Assembly: GCF_001619985.1 (NCBI RefSeq)
Contig: NW_017264193.1
Span: 873,726 to 937,725, forward strand
Direction: 5' to 3'
Origin: Xylona heveae TC161
Lineage: Eukaryota > Ascomycota > Xylonomycetes > Xylonales > Xylonaceae
Length of the DNA stretch: 64,000 nucleotides
Shown here: piece by piece, positions 1 through 12,029 of the stretch
Layout of the letters: each line of letters starts with the position of its first letter
How positions within the stretch are numbered: position 1 is the first letter of the stretch
The notes under the pieces: generated by a model
What the model saw: only the letters and a program-made list of their open reading frames with translations
What the model was told of the DNA's origin: nothing
Database searches by the model: none
Position numbers and translations under genes: made by a program

Positions 1-839
1 TCAGCGCATTCCGGGATTTATAAAAGGCTATGTCCGAAGATTTTGGCAGGCCAGGTGAGTTTACCAGCTGTAAATGTAATCCCCTTGTTTCCCACCTCTT
101 TGAAAGTAATCATCATTGGATCAATACAAACACTGCATCGATTTACCATTCTAAGAGGACATTGTGCAATAGTGAAGATCATCGTGGCACACCCGAAGCA
201 CCAGGCCGTGTTGTGACGCTGATAGAGCGTCCATTCTGGGAGACGCTTGAGGATGTGGTTTGTTCCCCTTTCTGTTACACCCGTACCTTCCTTGACTTCG
301 ATAATCTTCAAAGAAAAACATCACGACCTGACGAAATAAAATAGCATAGCGTGAGCGACGACAAAGTCTGGGGCGTGGCGTACCGCATTCGACCAGACAA
401 GGTCGAAGAGGTACAGCAGTATCTAGACATTCGAGAAATCAACGGCTACTCGATCCACTACACACCCTTTTATCCGGCAGACCGGGAAATACCAACAATA
501 CGATGCATGGTCTACATTGGTCTCCCCAATAACCCGCAGTTTGTCGGTTCGCAGGACCCCGAGAGACTCGCCGAGCATATCCTTCGCAGCAAAGGACCGA
601 GTGGCGAGAACAAGGAATACTTGTTAATGTTGGAGCGAGCATTGGAGGAATTAGCCATCGACAGCGGTGACGAGCATATTCTGGACCTGGCTACGAGGCT
701 AAGGAAATTAGAGGCCCAGTGTACGCCTGGTGTCACAGCGCCGCCCGAGGTTGAAGAGGCATTTGCTGTAGATAATGAACTCAATAGAGTGGGCACCACG
801 GATGAGCAAGAAGAGGTTGAGAAAGCATCTCAGCAATAA
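1..839 (+). CDS. ChaC-type glutathione-specific gamma-glutamylcyclotransferase, 5' partial
   Basis: Cytosolic enzyme of the ChaC/Gcg1 family, which cleaves glutathione to 5-oxoproline and Cys-Gly. Exons read as <1-54, 173-257 and 345-839. The joins restore a continuous family sequence: RIPGFIKGYVRRFWQA, then SEDHRGTPEAPGRVVTLIER, then DKVWGVAYRI. The motif YLDIREINGY in the last exon contains the glutamate expected to be catalytic in this fold. Intron 1 (55-172) has a strong GTGAGT donor; intron 2 (258-344) starts GTTTGT. The last 40 or so residues are acidic and low in complexity. The N-terminal GYGSL substrate loop lies before the window, so the gene is truncated by the window edge and not by mutation. 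Family assignment is firm; the exact intron 2 donor (255 or 258) is less so, and both are in phase. Confidence 0.88.
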
Positions 840-1387
840 TACAAATCAGAAAATAAGAGGAAAAAACACTTTCAAAAGCACTTTTGTTCTCCGTAATTGT
901 GCGGTATATATGATCCCCACGAGAGTGCAAACATCAGCCCACAATGACCTTTCAAGAGTTGCAACATTGCAAGAACCATTTAGCACAAATAGCCGCAAAT
1001 CAAAAAGACAAAAGGCCCTCAAATGTTTGACGAGGACAAAAAGATTTTAGAAACGATTTAACAGCAAAGGTATGAAGACCGACGACCACCGAATCTGCGC
1101 GCTCCCAAGGCCGTCCACATCGATGAGCCGCGTCGGGGAATCATCAATGCAGAAGGAAAAAAAGAGTTCAAACGACACCAAGAGGACTTGAGCTCAACCC
1201 GCAAACCTGATGATTTTGAAACCATTCAAGGAAAAATACCAGCTCCCGAAAGATAAGGAGCCAGTGTCTCTCCGAGGGAAAGAAATTCAACGTCACCAGT
1301 CACACAGATCTGACAGCACCATTCTCAACGCATCTAATCACGCACGAAAAGAGGATTCGGTATCGTGGAAACGGGGCAGGTCTCCGT
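840..1387. other. Intergenic, convergent 3' ends
   Basis: Lies between the stop of the ChaC gene and the stop of the glycine-rich RNA-binding gene on the other strand. It presumably carries both 3' untranslated regions. The sequence is purine-rich with A-runs near 1150-1160. I see no supported gene. Confidence 0.6.
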
Positions 1388-2152
1388 TTACCAGCCGCTG
1401 CCTTGGCCGGAACCCTGGCCCTCGTAGCTCTGGCCACCAGCATACGACTGACCACCTCCATACGAGTTACCACCCCAGCCGCGAGAGCCACCGCCAGAGT
1501 AGCCGCCTAAAGTAGATTGTAAGCATCAAGTGTCAACGTGCAATTTCATCGGTCTCATCAGCGCTTACCCTCGCGACCACCACCGTAGCCACCGCCGCCT
1601 AGAAAGGAGGTTAGTGAATGATACTGTTGCGAGCGAAATGATGGAGGACAAACCATAGCCACCAGAGGGACGGTTGTAGCCACCACGGCCACCGTAACCA
1701 CCGCTGCCGCCGGCACCACCGGTGCGCTCAGAGGCCTTGTCGACACGAATGGTGCGTCCATCGAACCTGCATTGTAACAATCAATTATCCATCGTTTTGA
1801 AGAAATTTGTAGAGGGGAGAAGACGTACTCAACGTTGTTCATGGCCGAAATGGCGGAATTGGCATCGGTCTCATTGGCGAAACGGACGAAGCCGAAGCCA
1901 CGGCTGCGTCCAGTATCACGGTCCTTTACAACGACCTTTTCACATATTATCAGCAGGTTATTCTTCTTGATAGACAGATAGTCGTGGATTAGCCTCACCG
2001 CTTCTTCAACCTGGCCAAACTCTTCGAACTTGACGCGAAGGGCCTGGTCGTCGGTGTGCCAAGAGAGGCCTCTGCAAGTAGAGAATTAGCTTGGTCCTTG
2101 TGTAATAGTAGAGGATTAAGGAGACTTCTTACCCAATAAAGAGCTTCGACAT
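1388..2152 (-). CDS. Glycine-rich RNA-binding protein (single RRM)
   Basis: Small RNA chaperone-like protein of 153 residues: one RRM followed by a Gly/Tyr/Arg-rich tail. Six exons on the minus strand: 2152-2133, 2071-1999, 1935-1829, 1766-1654, 1598-1569, 1506-1388. RNP2 is LFIGGL at residues 4-9. RNP1 is RGFGFVRF in exon 3. The tail has GGYGGRGG and [10 protein letters not shown]-type repeats and ends GQGSGW. Exon 1 is only 20 bases and exon 5 only 30. All joins keep phase (total 462 bases with stop). The family is usually nuclear and cytoplasmic and stress-regulated, but nothing here shows that directly. Retaining the last intron (1507-1568) would end the protein early after GREGKR. The 63-base intron 1936-1998 is free of stops in frame. 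Confidence 0.9.
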
Positions 2153-3382
2153 GTTGCGTATAGGAACAAAGGTGTTTCTTCTCCAAAAGTTCAGTCTGGA
2201 CACATTACAACCGCAAGTTTCATCACATCGGGCATGGACTGGTCGGGCGAGAGCGGACGCAAAAGAGGCAGAGATACATAGAGGCAAGACATGTTTGGTT
2301 GGCGGTGAGATGGAGATTGAATGACGAAGCGACGAGTGAGCTGTGAAGAATCAAAAGCAACGGAACACACTTCTCAAGATGGGTATCGATTGTCGTAGAT
2401 AAACTCCACGCAAAAGCTTCAGATGAGCAGGGATGGAAAAAGGCGAAAGTGACGGAAAAATGTGACAACTACGAAAGTTGCACCTGCTCCAATCCGTGAG
2501 AGGTCGAAGGTAGGAGGTGAAGATGAAAAAGGCGTGATGAGGTGATAGATGAAAGAGACGAGTGAAAGAAAAAAAAAGGAAGAGGAAGTGAGGGAAAGGG
2601 AAAGAAAGAAACGAATCCTGTAGCTCGGGTGTTTGCGACGAGAGCAGGGCAACAAGGAGGGGCCAAGTAATGGGGGGGAGGGGGGGTGCAGGTTTGTGTG
2701 TGCGTGTGGGAAGACGGTAAAGTAGTAGCGTTCTCTCTGACCCAAATCGATTCTAGACCGGGTGGACCTCTCACAGGGTTTGCAGGCGAAAGGAACAGGA
2801 CATGTCCTACCACCCGCCAAAGCAGCTCAAAAAGGCCCAAGCACAACCAGAGAGGTACTTCTGCTAGCCAGAAGGCTTGGTAGGTACCTACTCCGTAGAG
2901 TAAGATTAAATAATTGTGGAGTGATTTGATGCCTTTTCGACCCTTTCCAAGCAGTAGACATGTCCCATCGTCCCTATGAGCATACATTATACTATGAAAC
3001 CATCCTCTTCTACGAAGCTGTATTTGCTCAGACAGAGTTTCGGACACTGGTTTGGATCTTGAGCGGGACAGCGGGCAGATACGAAGGGGGTTCCAGGCGT
3101 TCCCTCTCCACATTAAGCTTCTGTCGCCTTTTGTCTCTCTCCCCACCCGCATGTGGAGTTTCCGACACGGGAGTGTCAAATCCTTTCTCAAAGCGGTTTA
3201 GCCCCTGCTGATCAACCGAACAAAGCCCTTGTTTGCTACCTGTACTCTAGAAGTGACTGCATATCGAAAAAACGATAAAATTCCCCATGTCGACTTATGG
3301 ATATGCCCCATAGCCCTATAGGGAAGGAGATAGAGACAGCCACTACATTGAAACCATCTCGTCCTCTTCAATCCTTAATTAC
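2153..3382. other. Intergenic, 5' region of the RNA-binding gene
   Basis: Upstream of the glycine-rich RNA-binding gene and downstream of the secreted-protein gene. It holds a long purine tract at about 2540-2620 and a G-run at 2671-2687, both of which may belong to a promoter or a long leader. Long open frames on the minus strand here are low-complexity and start without a convincing ATG, so I do not call a gene. Confidence 0.5.
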
Positions 3383-3943
3383 TCACCAGTAGCCCCGTCT
3401 AGATAGTATACTGCTCGCATTACCACAGCTTGGCGACTCCCAGTCCTTCTTTGCACCCCATGGCCAAACAGGAACCACGCATACCTCATCGTCCTTGCAT
3501 CCTCTACACTCCTTCCACTCGGGCCAATTTAAGTAGTCCATCAATTCTTCAACTTGTTTCATGGCCGTTGCATGGTCTAGACTCCCGGCATTTCCTTCAT
3601 CTTCACTCTCGTTCAGTCCGCTAGCAATTGAGCTAATTGTAGAGCATATCTGGTACGAGACTTGACTAATTGCGCGTCCAGCAAGCGTAACCGCTGGATC
3701 TGGAGTGGATGTTAGAAAGTACTTCGCGCATCGGTTGATCTCGAGCGTCTCATTGCGAAACTCAAAATCAATAAAGGGCTGCAATGTCCTCTCAAGCTCG
3801 TCTCTGAGAGACTCTGCTGTAGGAAAGGCGCCGGAGCGAATATAACTCAATCGCGGCGCATACCTGGCGACAATCAAGTCTGTGACAGCCTGCCAGTCAA
3901 ATGGTGCCGCTGAAGAAGAAGGTGTTTCTGAAAAACCAACTCT

Positions 3944-3978
<35 letters not shown>

Positions 3979-5179
3979 CCAGTGCAAGGTTCTGCACCGC
4001 TTCCCGAAGAGTGGTAATGACATCGTCTGGAAGATGTTGTAAACGCGGCAGCTTCTCATTTCCCGGAAACAAGTCGAAGTGAGGATAATCATAGGCCGTA
4101 ACAAAATTTTCATAGTCTAGGGAAACTCTGTTTCCGCCGATACCGTGATATCGTGAGGTAATGGCTTGATAATACGAGAAGAAAGCCTCGTTCGTGAGTC
4201 CCATGTGCATGCCACCTCTTCTTGGACGTTCTTTTGCCTGCGTTACCCGGATAGTGTTCAGGTTCTTGGCGAAGGAGCAAAGAATGATTTCGAATCCGCC
4301 TTCCATGCGAAGGATGCCGTCAATCTGATTACCCCACTCTTTCTCTGCTAGGGCACACATGCCGCGTGCTCGTTCCAGTTCATTCATTAATCCACCATTT
4401 GTTATATTTAAGAGAACGACATCTTGGGTATCGAGGGTGCCTTTGTCCGATTTGGCCGCCGACATGCCATCCAAGTAGAGGAGCCGAAGGTTTTTTTTTG
4501 CGCCGTAGGTGTGCAGGAAGCCTGCGTCGATTTCGCTTTGCATGCTATCTTTTTCGTGGTCATTGTCGTAGTCATCATCATTATTGTCGATGCTGCCAGC
4601 AGCGTCGAAATTCATGCTAAGTGGTTTCTGTCTCCACAGAGATTCCTGTAGATCTTGGTGATGTCGCAATAAAAAAGGCTCATCACGCTCGTTCCATTTT
4701 GGTGGGCTAGCCATTTTATTCCGTCCATGAGATCGGGTATCATCGTCGCTTCTGCTAGGCGGTCTATTATTACCTGGCTTGTCTCCCGGCGGTGGCTTTC
4801 GCCTTGACCTGCGAGATACAGCAAACAACATGGCATGCTCCGGCTCAAACGCCAACCACTCTATCCCCTGGACTGGTTCGGATGTCCAAGTGCCATGGTA
4901 AAATTCAGTACCAGCCGGCACCGTCGCTATAAAGTATGACATGCCATTGTGGTGCAAAGAAGAGCCCCATTGTCGCATCGAATAGTGGATAGCGTTAAAT
5001 ATATGGTTGGCGTTTTGACTTGTAAGTGAACTTGGAGTCGTACCGTGGTTCTGGCCTGACTGCGCACATGCGGGAGTGAGCTGCGAGTGTCCGGCAGCTC
5101 CCTGTGCGACGATAGCCTTACCACATGCTTTATGCAAAAGACATGCAATAGTAGAAAACAAGACCGCTCTAAACTTCAT
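3383..5179 (-). CDS. Conserved fungal secreted protein, function unknown
   Basis: Single exon of 598 residues. I start at 5179 because it opens a signal peptide (MKFRAVLFSTIACLL); an upstream in-frame ATG at 5233 adds 18 residues. The body resembles a family of fungal secreted hypothetical proteins, seen in segments such as GMSYFIATVPAGTEFYHGT, WLAFEPEHAMLFA and RMEGGFEIILCSF. I know no biochemical role. The C-terminus has several cysteines (CRGCKDDEVC). A run of 12 serines is encoded by a trinucleotide repeat at 3945-3978, and an Asp/Asn-rich patch lies near residue 200. The stop codon overlaps a perfect splice donor (GTGAGT); splicing to an acceptor near 3321 would extend the protein by about 40 residues. 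Existence of the gene is fairly sure, the 3' end less so. Confidence 0.75.
3945..3978. repeat. (GAT)n trinucleotide microsatellite in coding sequence
   Basis: About 11 GAT units on the plus strand, read as TCA serine codons in the minus-strand secreted-protein gene. It keeps frame and is likely to vary in length between strains. Confidence 0.9.
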
Positions 5180-6394
5180 TGTTTGAACGAGGAGGCCATA
5201 TAACACTGTCCAAGAACACGAAGACAACACCAAAACTTCTGAGCTGCAAAATCAGATTTTCAGGAAAGCAAGAGCACTAGCAATGTTGTGAGTCATGAAG
5301 AAAGCAAGGAGCAGAACGTTGCGGCAATGCCTAATATTTATGTATGAGCTAACAAGGTATCATAATATGCCATCAAACCTTAATAAGCCATGCAACAGCT
5401 AGAGAGATGCTTATCAGACCCGAATAATAGCGCCCGATGCAGCAGGAGGAGGGTTGACGCGTGGAGTAGACCGATTAAGGTGGCGCGGCCGATGAACACG
5501 AAAGGCCTGAGAGGCCTGAGAAGCCCGAAAAGCCCCCGCTGCCGCAGAAGGGCGAAACATAACAGTGGACCGATATCGCTGTGTGATGGCTGCTGCCTGG
5601 AGACTTACTCCATCTGGCCAGGGTAAGCGATGAGGATACGCAACAGAAATAAGATGTTGGCGATTGTCAGTGGTCAATGCACATGGCTTAATACTACGGA
5701 GTACAAAGAGAGCGATCATACGTAAGTGTCAAAAATTCAAATTATGGTTATCAAAACATTAATTTGATAATGCTTAGACCTGCTTGTGCGTTGTATTTAT
5801 ACGGCCATCTACTCGTAGGAATATCCTAATGCTGCAGCGAGCGAGGTAGCTATACAATAAAAAAATATCTTGAAGGTGAATATGTGCAGCCTGAAAAATT
5901 TTCCGTGCAAGAACCAATAGCTCTTTTCATGCTCCACGAAAAGTGATGTTGGATATATTAAACGACACATTTTACAATGCTGTATCGTACCATGCTATGC
6001 TATGCTTTTCATGCCGAATGACGCCGATCAATGTCATGCCGAAACACCGATATTCGAGATGTGTTCTTCATTGTGCCCAGTTATGGGGTCGAATTAGAGA
6101 TTTTCCTAAAAGAAAGTCCCAAAACCGAGATGGCTGATATCGAAATAACTGATGATATATTTCGCTCGAGAAGTCCGACAAAAATCGATTCTATCCAGAA
6201 AAATGATCTCGACGGCGGGCCAAAAATCTCAGTTGTAAAAATGGTTGATCAATGTCCCGTATGGGTTGCAACTGATCAAATTTGTAAATCAAATGTCGCT
6301 GAGCACATGCCAAAACCTGGGCACGGCACTATAAAAATTAAAAAGGTCGGAATGACGTGCTCTTTTACGAAAGAGCTGGCCGGATGAAGAATAA
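5180..6394. other. Intergenic between two minus-strand genes
   Basis: Holds the promoter side of the secreted-protein gene and the 3' side of the DHA2 transporter. There are short imperfect repeats of GGCCTGAGA near 5503-5523. A 118-codon open frame at 6031-6387 on the plus strand has no family I recognise and overlaps the transporter 3' end; I do not call it. Confidence 0.5.
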
Positions 6395-8535
6395 TTAGAC
6401 CTGCTCCTTATCCTTTTCGGCTTCCGAAATCGAATGTGCTCGCTGATCGGCCTGTGCTGCAAGAGTCTCTCGTCTCTTTGCTTCCTCAACATGCAGACCA
6501 GTCTCGGTTTCCTTGTGCTCTTTGCTGAGCTTTTGTTCGGCTGTTGAAATGGCGTTAGTACGTTAAGAGACATAATCGGACGAGGAGAGGCCCATCGTGG
6601 TCCTCATTCAAAGATCAAGACTTACTGATGAGGAAACTGATCAAGAGACCAAAGGCAGCAAAGCAGGTGTACATAATCCATAGAGATTGAAGACTGCTCG
6701 CAAAAGCATGCCGAGCGACGTCGCGCTGGGCACCATGCAACTGATCCACAATCAGAACGTTGGCACCAGCGTCTCCACCACTGAGTTTGGCCGCGAGCTC
6801 TGGTCCGAGAACTCGACTCAGCTCGTCAGCATGTGATTTCATACGGTTTTGGAAGACGACACCGCCAATGACGACGGAGATGGAAGTCGCCAGGTTTCGA
6901 GTGAATCCAAAAGTCGCGGTTGCGACTGCAATGTCTTTCTTTTCCACCAACGACTGGAGCGCAATTAAAGGTGACTGGAAGTTGGGGCCCACACCAATAC
7001 CGGCGACAATTTGATACAAAACTAATTTTGCCCAGTTGCTGCCGGCGTCGATGTTGATAATGAGACCCCATCCCAGGGTGATGAGCGTCATTCCAAACCA
7101 GATTGGCTCTCGGTAGCGACCTGTTTTGCGAATGAAGATACCCGTGGCAGCTGAGACGAGAGAAAGCGAAACCGCAATTGGAAGGATTTCAACACCGGAC
7201 ATGAGCGGAGTCGCATTCTTCACTGCCTGGAAATACATGGGGAGATAGTAGGAGGCCGAGATAAAAACCATGCCATGGACGAAGCAGACGCAAAGTGCAG
7301 CAACGTTGGAACGGTGCTTGAAAAGCCGCACAGGCATGACCGGATACTTGGCCAATTTCCATTCGTTCAAAACGAAGAATACGGCGACCACGAGACCAAA
7401 CACTATCAAACAAATGACAGTGGCGGAAGACCATGGAAACGTCACGCCGCCAAACTCGAGACCAAGAAGGAACATGAGCGTTCCGCCAATGATACTCAGA
7501 GAGCCCAACCAGTCGATAGCCTTGAGGCCAGCAAGGAACGGGGTCTTGGGAGTGTGAATATCGAGGAAAAGGAAAATGATGATAAAAGCAGCTCCGTCCA
7601 AGGGCACTGTAACATTATTAACATCGGCATTAGACATCCTTGCGTTTGAATCTTGTTCTGGAACACGTACAATTGATGTAGAAGCACCAACGCCAAGATA
7701 CCTTTTCGGTGAAGACTCCACCTAGAACGGGGCCGAGGGCGCTGGCCAAGGCCCAAACCATACCAATCATTCCAAAGTAAGCGCCGCGATGCCTATCAAA
7801 ACGGTCAGTTGTGGAAAACTACACCAAGTCACCTGTGCATTAAACACACCTCATACTGAACAAATCACTAATGCAAATGTTCACTAAAATGATAAGTCCT
7901 CCTCCACCAACGCCCTGGATTGCCCGTCCCACAATCAACATGCTCACATTCACGGAGAGAGCGGTGATGAGGGAACCAATCATGAAGACAACGTTTGCTA
8001 CCAGCAAGACAGGCTTCCGACCGAAAATGTCGCTGAACTTGCCCCAAGATGGAGTCGATGCTGCATTAGCAAGCAAATATGCTGAACCAACCCATGTATA
8101 CGCTGCGGAGGAGTGAAAGTGTTGTGTAATCGTGGGAAGAGCCGTTGTGACGATGGTCTAGAATAACACTTAGTTTCTTTGCTTTCGATCGGTATCATAC
8201 ATAGAGGGACTCACCGTGTCCAACGCAGCAAGGAAGACTGCCATCTAAAAATTCAGTCAGCACGGACATCAAGCTTCAAGATCAAATGACAGTTCTTGTA
8301 GCAAAAGACATACGCAGAGTGCCCCCATAATCAGGACGATTTTGCCAACGCTGCGGCCTCCGGTCATACCATCGTCATCTTTAGGGGCGGGTTGCTGGCT
8401 CTCTTCAGGCACCTCAAGGCGAACATTGACCGGCGTGGATCCAGTATTGTCTGCTCCGATACCCGCTTCGCCCTCCGAGACACCTCGAGAGTCGACCGGG
8501 TGGACTCTAGAGGTTGACTCCTCATCCGCAGCCAT
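6395..8535 (-). CDS. MFS multidrug transporter, DHA2 (14-TM) family
   Basis: Plasma-membrane proton antiporter of the DHA2 drug/toxin efflux type, 602 residues. Six exons: 8535-8314, 8244-8215, 8157-7850, 7792-7671, 7606-6626, 6540-6395. The 30-base exon 2 encodes [10 protein letters not shown], the start of TM1. Family motifs follow: [32 protein letters not shown] (motif A) and [13 protein letters not shown] (motif C region). The loop [18 protein letters not shown] and the segment [11 protein letters not shown], typical of DHA2, are rebuilt across introns. The N-terminal 70 residues and the C-terminal 45 (Lys/Glu-rich, likely coiled) are cytosolic and hydrophilic. All phases close (1809 bases). 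Substrate cannot be told from sequence. No biosynthetic cluster adjoins it. Confidence 0.9.
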
Positions 8536-10158
8536 AGTGTCTTGAGCTGTGGCGTGGCAACCAAGTATTATTTTTTTTTATAAATTCAAGTAGCACAAAT
8601 GATATCGATAAAACTTATGCAACAGTCCGTCTATTAAGTGGCGCTTGCATATATACACATACAAAAGGAATATATGCAGATATCGAAATGCGGGGAGGAC
8701 AAAGGAAATTCCAGCGCAGCGTAAACAAACGTGCGACCAAAGGGGAGACGAAGAAAAGAGAAACGGATTTCACAATTGACTTATAAATCACCTAACTTCA
8801 GCCCATTTCGGTCCTGGAGAACGGAGATTCGGTCGTAATAATCCGCCGATGAATTAGTGTGGGGAAAAAAGAGGAAGGACGAGTAATCCATCCTGCCATG
8901 AGGACGGAAAGGTGCTTAGGGGAGCCTAGCGTAAGTTGCTATCCCTAAGTTTAGTGTTGGCAGGCCGTGTACAGGCGGACCGTACCCATCAAAAGCCATC
9001 GAATGCGGATTTTGTTATGAAAAGGCCCATTAAGCTCTAGATTGATAGATGGTGCTGGCTGATGACCTTCAGGGATCTGCAGAAAACGCGGCCTGGCTTG
9101 TCCTCTTTGAGCGAGACCGACAAGTCAGAATACCTTTACTTCTTTACCAGTAACTGCAGGTACTTTTCTTGCTCGCCGTGTATTATTTCGGGCGTAACCT
9201 CGGGATTAAAATTCATGCGCGCTAGCAGCGAAAACGTGCGCCAATAATAAAGTGTCGTAATTGCAGAGACCCATGTCATAAAACTAATGGATCGCGGCGC
9301 TAAGCTTTGGCAGGCCAAGGGCGAATGCGCTTGACTCATTCACCAGTCCCTTTTGCGTTGGAATCGCTCTTATCAGATCATCGGCTGCTATCCTCGGCAT
9401 CTACAGTCGCCGTCCCGAGCGCCGATCATTTGACAACTACTCTGTACCTAACCTCCACTTATTGAAATATCCTCAAGACAAAACCTTGTACCTCATATTC
9501 GCGTATCCAGATTAACTATCTTAATCAACCAAAATATTTTGGACACAGGTTGGCGGATCCAAAACACAATTAATTGACGCAACAAGAACGACTCGGACAA
9601 ATGTCATCTATAGACCAAGATAGGTAGTTCCATCATATTTGCAGGGATACATGGTCGAGTGTCATGGCAATATCATCAGAAGAAAAAAGGCAGTACATAT
9701 TCCTCGATTGAATGGTAGAATCCTCACTGTCAGACAAGGTCATAACGTATTGTAGTAGCAACAAGCAAAGCAGATAACCACCGGCACAGATTGAAACATG
9801 AAAAAGGGGCAACGCAGGTCAGACAGTATACCCAAGTGAATAAAAGAAAAGGGCGTTATCAGGGGAAAAAAAAAGAATTTGGCCCGTCAAGGTAATGCGC
9901 ACATGCGCCAATGGAGAAGTGGAAAAAAGGAAAGATAAAGAAAAAGAGGAGAAAGAAGAAGAGAAAATGAAAAAATATAACCCAATCCGAAAGTGAGCGT
10001 GAGGCCCATCGGGTATCCGCATTCAAAGTATAAAACATGTACACTGTAGAAAGGAAAGAAAAAGAATAAGAGAAGTTCAGAAGGAAGGATGAGAAGGGAA
10101 AAAAAAGGAGAAACGTAAAGAATTCATTGCAGCGAGGAGCATGGTAACCATTTTCTCG
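8536..10158. other. Intergenic, transporter promoter and MADS gene 3' region
   Basis: About 1.6 kb with AT-rich stretches near 8570-8680 and an A/G-rich tract at 9860-10110, probably the 3' untranslated region of the MADS-box gene. No supported gene or RNA is visible. Confidence 0.5.
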
Positions 10159-12029
10159 CTACGTCTTGATTCTTTTACTGCTTTCGCCCTCGGAGCTTTG
10201 TCCTTCAGGACTCTTTCGCTTTCGATCCGCTTCGTCATCTCGGAGGAAGCTAGGACCTGTAGCTGCTATTGGAGTTTGGAAATTGAGAGGACTGGGTAAC
10301 ATGTTGCTATCGCCACCGCTGCGACCAAAACCCCATTCGGGATAGAAACTGGATGGTGACGGCAGGAGTCCATCAGCAACGAAGCGGCTGGGAAGAGCAG
10401 ATATCGGCGTCTCGATGTTGGCACTACCGTAGGGCCCACTGCTGCCGGCCGTGTTGCCCACATTCGGGGCTGGCGGAGGCGGGCGCGCGAAGGGATTGGG
10501 CGGGCCAGTGGCCCCGGCACTGAGAAGCGCACTTGCACTGGGAGATGGAGGAGGGAGAACAACCCCAGATGCAGGGCCGAGATCGTGACTTGTCTTCAGG
10601 GGTGTACCTCCTGCGCCCCCACCGGAAACGCGCGGAGACGATTCGGCGGTAGCGCTACCGCCCTCAGATTGCTCTTCGGGGATCTGAACCTTTAGTCGAG
10701 GTCGTTTTGCGCCCTGAGATTGTGTGCTAGCGGGGCGAACAGGTGCAGAGATTTCGGCCGGTGTTGGAAGAGTGCGCTGAGAAATTGGCGGTGGTCTCTT
10801 TGGGGGAGGGGCAGGAGGAGCAGGTGGTCGAACGGTAGCATTGTTTCGCGAAACGCTTCCGACATCGACGGATTGAGCCCGAGGACCCCCTTCTGCTTTG
10901 ACTAGAGCTTCTGGTCGCGGCGGCTCCGCTGCGGTTGTGCCGATTCCCCAATGCTGAGCAAGTAATGACCGACTATCATCTATTGGAGTGAATATACTTC
11001 GTGACTTTGCAGGAACCAGTTTGGTCTCTAAAGCTGGAAGCGTGGGTGGGTGATCAGCGGGACGTGGAGGTTGGGGAGGCGAGGTAGTAGCCTGCACCGG
11101 CTGCAACCGCTCTTGTTGTGGAAAAGCTGGGGGCATCGATTGCCTTCTTTGATCTTGCAAATACACTTGCTGCGCTTGAGATGGTGGAGGTCGGGGGTGC
11201 GGATATTGATATGGGGTTTGTTGACCAGGCTGCGGCGCCATCGGCATCCCTGTGCCTGCTTGTGGATTGAAAATAGGAGGATTCGCCATATAAGCATAAC
11301 CATTTTGCCCTTGGGGAGGAGGTGGTGGCGGAGGAGGCGGAGGCGGGGGCGCTTGCGCATGGGGAACAAGATTTGAACTTGATCGACGAATAGCATTCCG
11401 AGATGAAGGTCGTGATGAAACCTGCGGTTGCGGAGTACCATGTCGTTGATGATAGGGAATACCATTCGAAACAGGTGGAGACACTGAGGGCGTCTGGTGA
11501 GCTATATGTTGATATCCGGGTTGATTTTGAATTGGCGGTGCTTGCATATGTTGTTGGTCTTGGGAAGAATGCGAGCCAGGAGGAGTCGGGGCATCATCGT
11601 CATCATCATCATCGACGACTTTCTTTCCTGCAAAATCCGCTGGACCTTTGTGCTCATGGGGAGTCCCATACTAAGACCATCTGTCAGCAAAGACTTCGTC
11701 TCTGAAATTACATGATGCCCACACACATATTGATATCTACCAATGGTCTCGTTAATATCACCAGAGGAGAACTCATAGAGCTTTTTATTGTGACCGAAAA
11801 TGATGACGGCGACATCGACCGAGCATAATACGGACAGTTCATGTGCCTTCTTGAAGAGACCGCCCTTGCGCTTGAGAAATGTTCTAAAGGGTAATGCGCG
11901 CGACAAAATTAGCCCAAGAACAAGTTTCAATGGTGGTCTAGCCAGACAAAGCCACAACGCAAAAGTCACTTACACTGATCGATTTCTATCATCTTTGATC
12001 GCCTTGATCTCAATCTTCCGCCGGCCCAT
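10159..12029 (-). CDS. rlm1: MADS-box transcription factor, Rlm1/MEF2 type
   Basis: Nuclear transcription factor of 574 residues. In yeast and filamentous fungi the Rlm1 group acts below the cell-wall-integrity MAP kinase; that role is inferred from the family. Exons: 12029-11974, 11883-11727, 11670-10159. The MADS domain is complete at residues 1-60: [14 protein letters not shown] at the start, then [23 protein letters not shown]2-type extension follows ([20 protein letters not shown]). After it comes an acidic run of six Asp, then a long Pro/Gln/Ser-rich tail with a run of about 14 prolines (11317-11352) and a basic C-terminus KRIKT. The ATG sits at the very start of the MADS domain, as usual for the group. 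Assignment to Rlm1 rather than Smp1 is by resemblance only. Confidence 0.88.

Noticed and set aside
2469-3191. 240-codon minus-strand open frame
   Set aside because: Low-complexity Phe/Ser/Pro-rich translation of a purine tract, no family resemblance and no convincing start; probably leader or promoter DNA.
6031-6387. 118-codon plus-strand open frame
   Set aside because: No recognised motif, no splice partners, and it sits against the 3' end of the DHA2 transporter.
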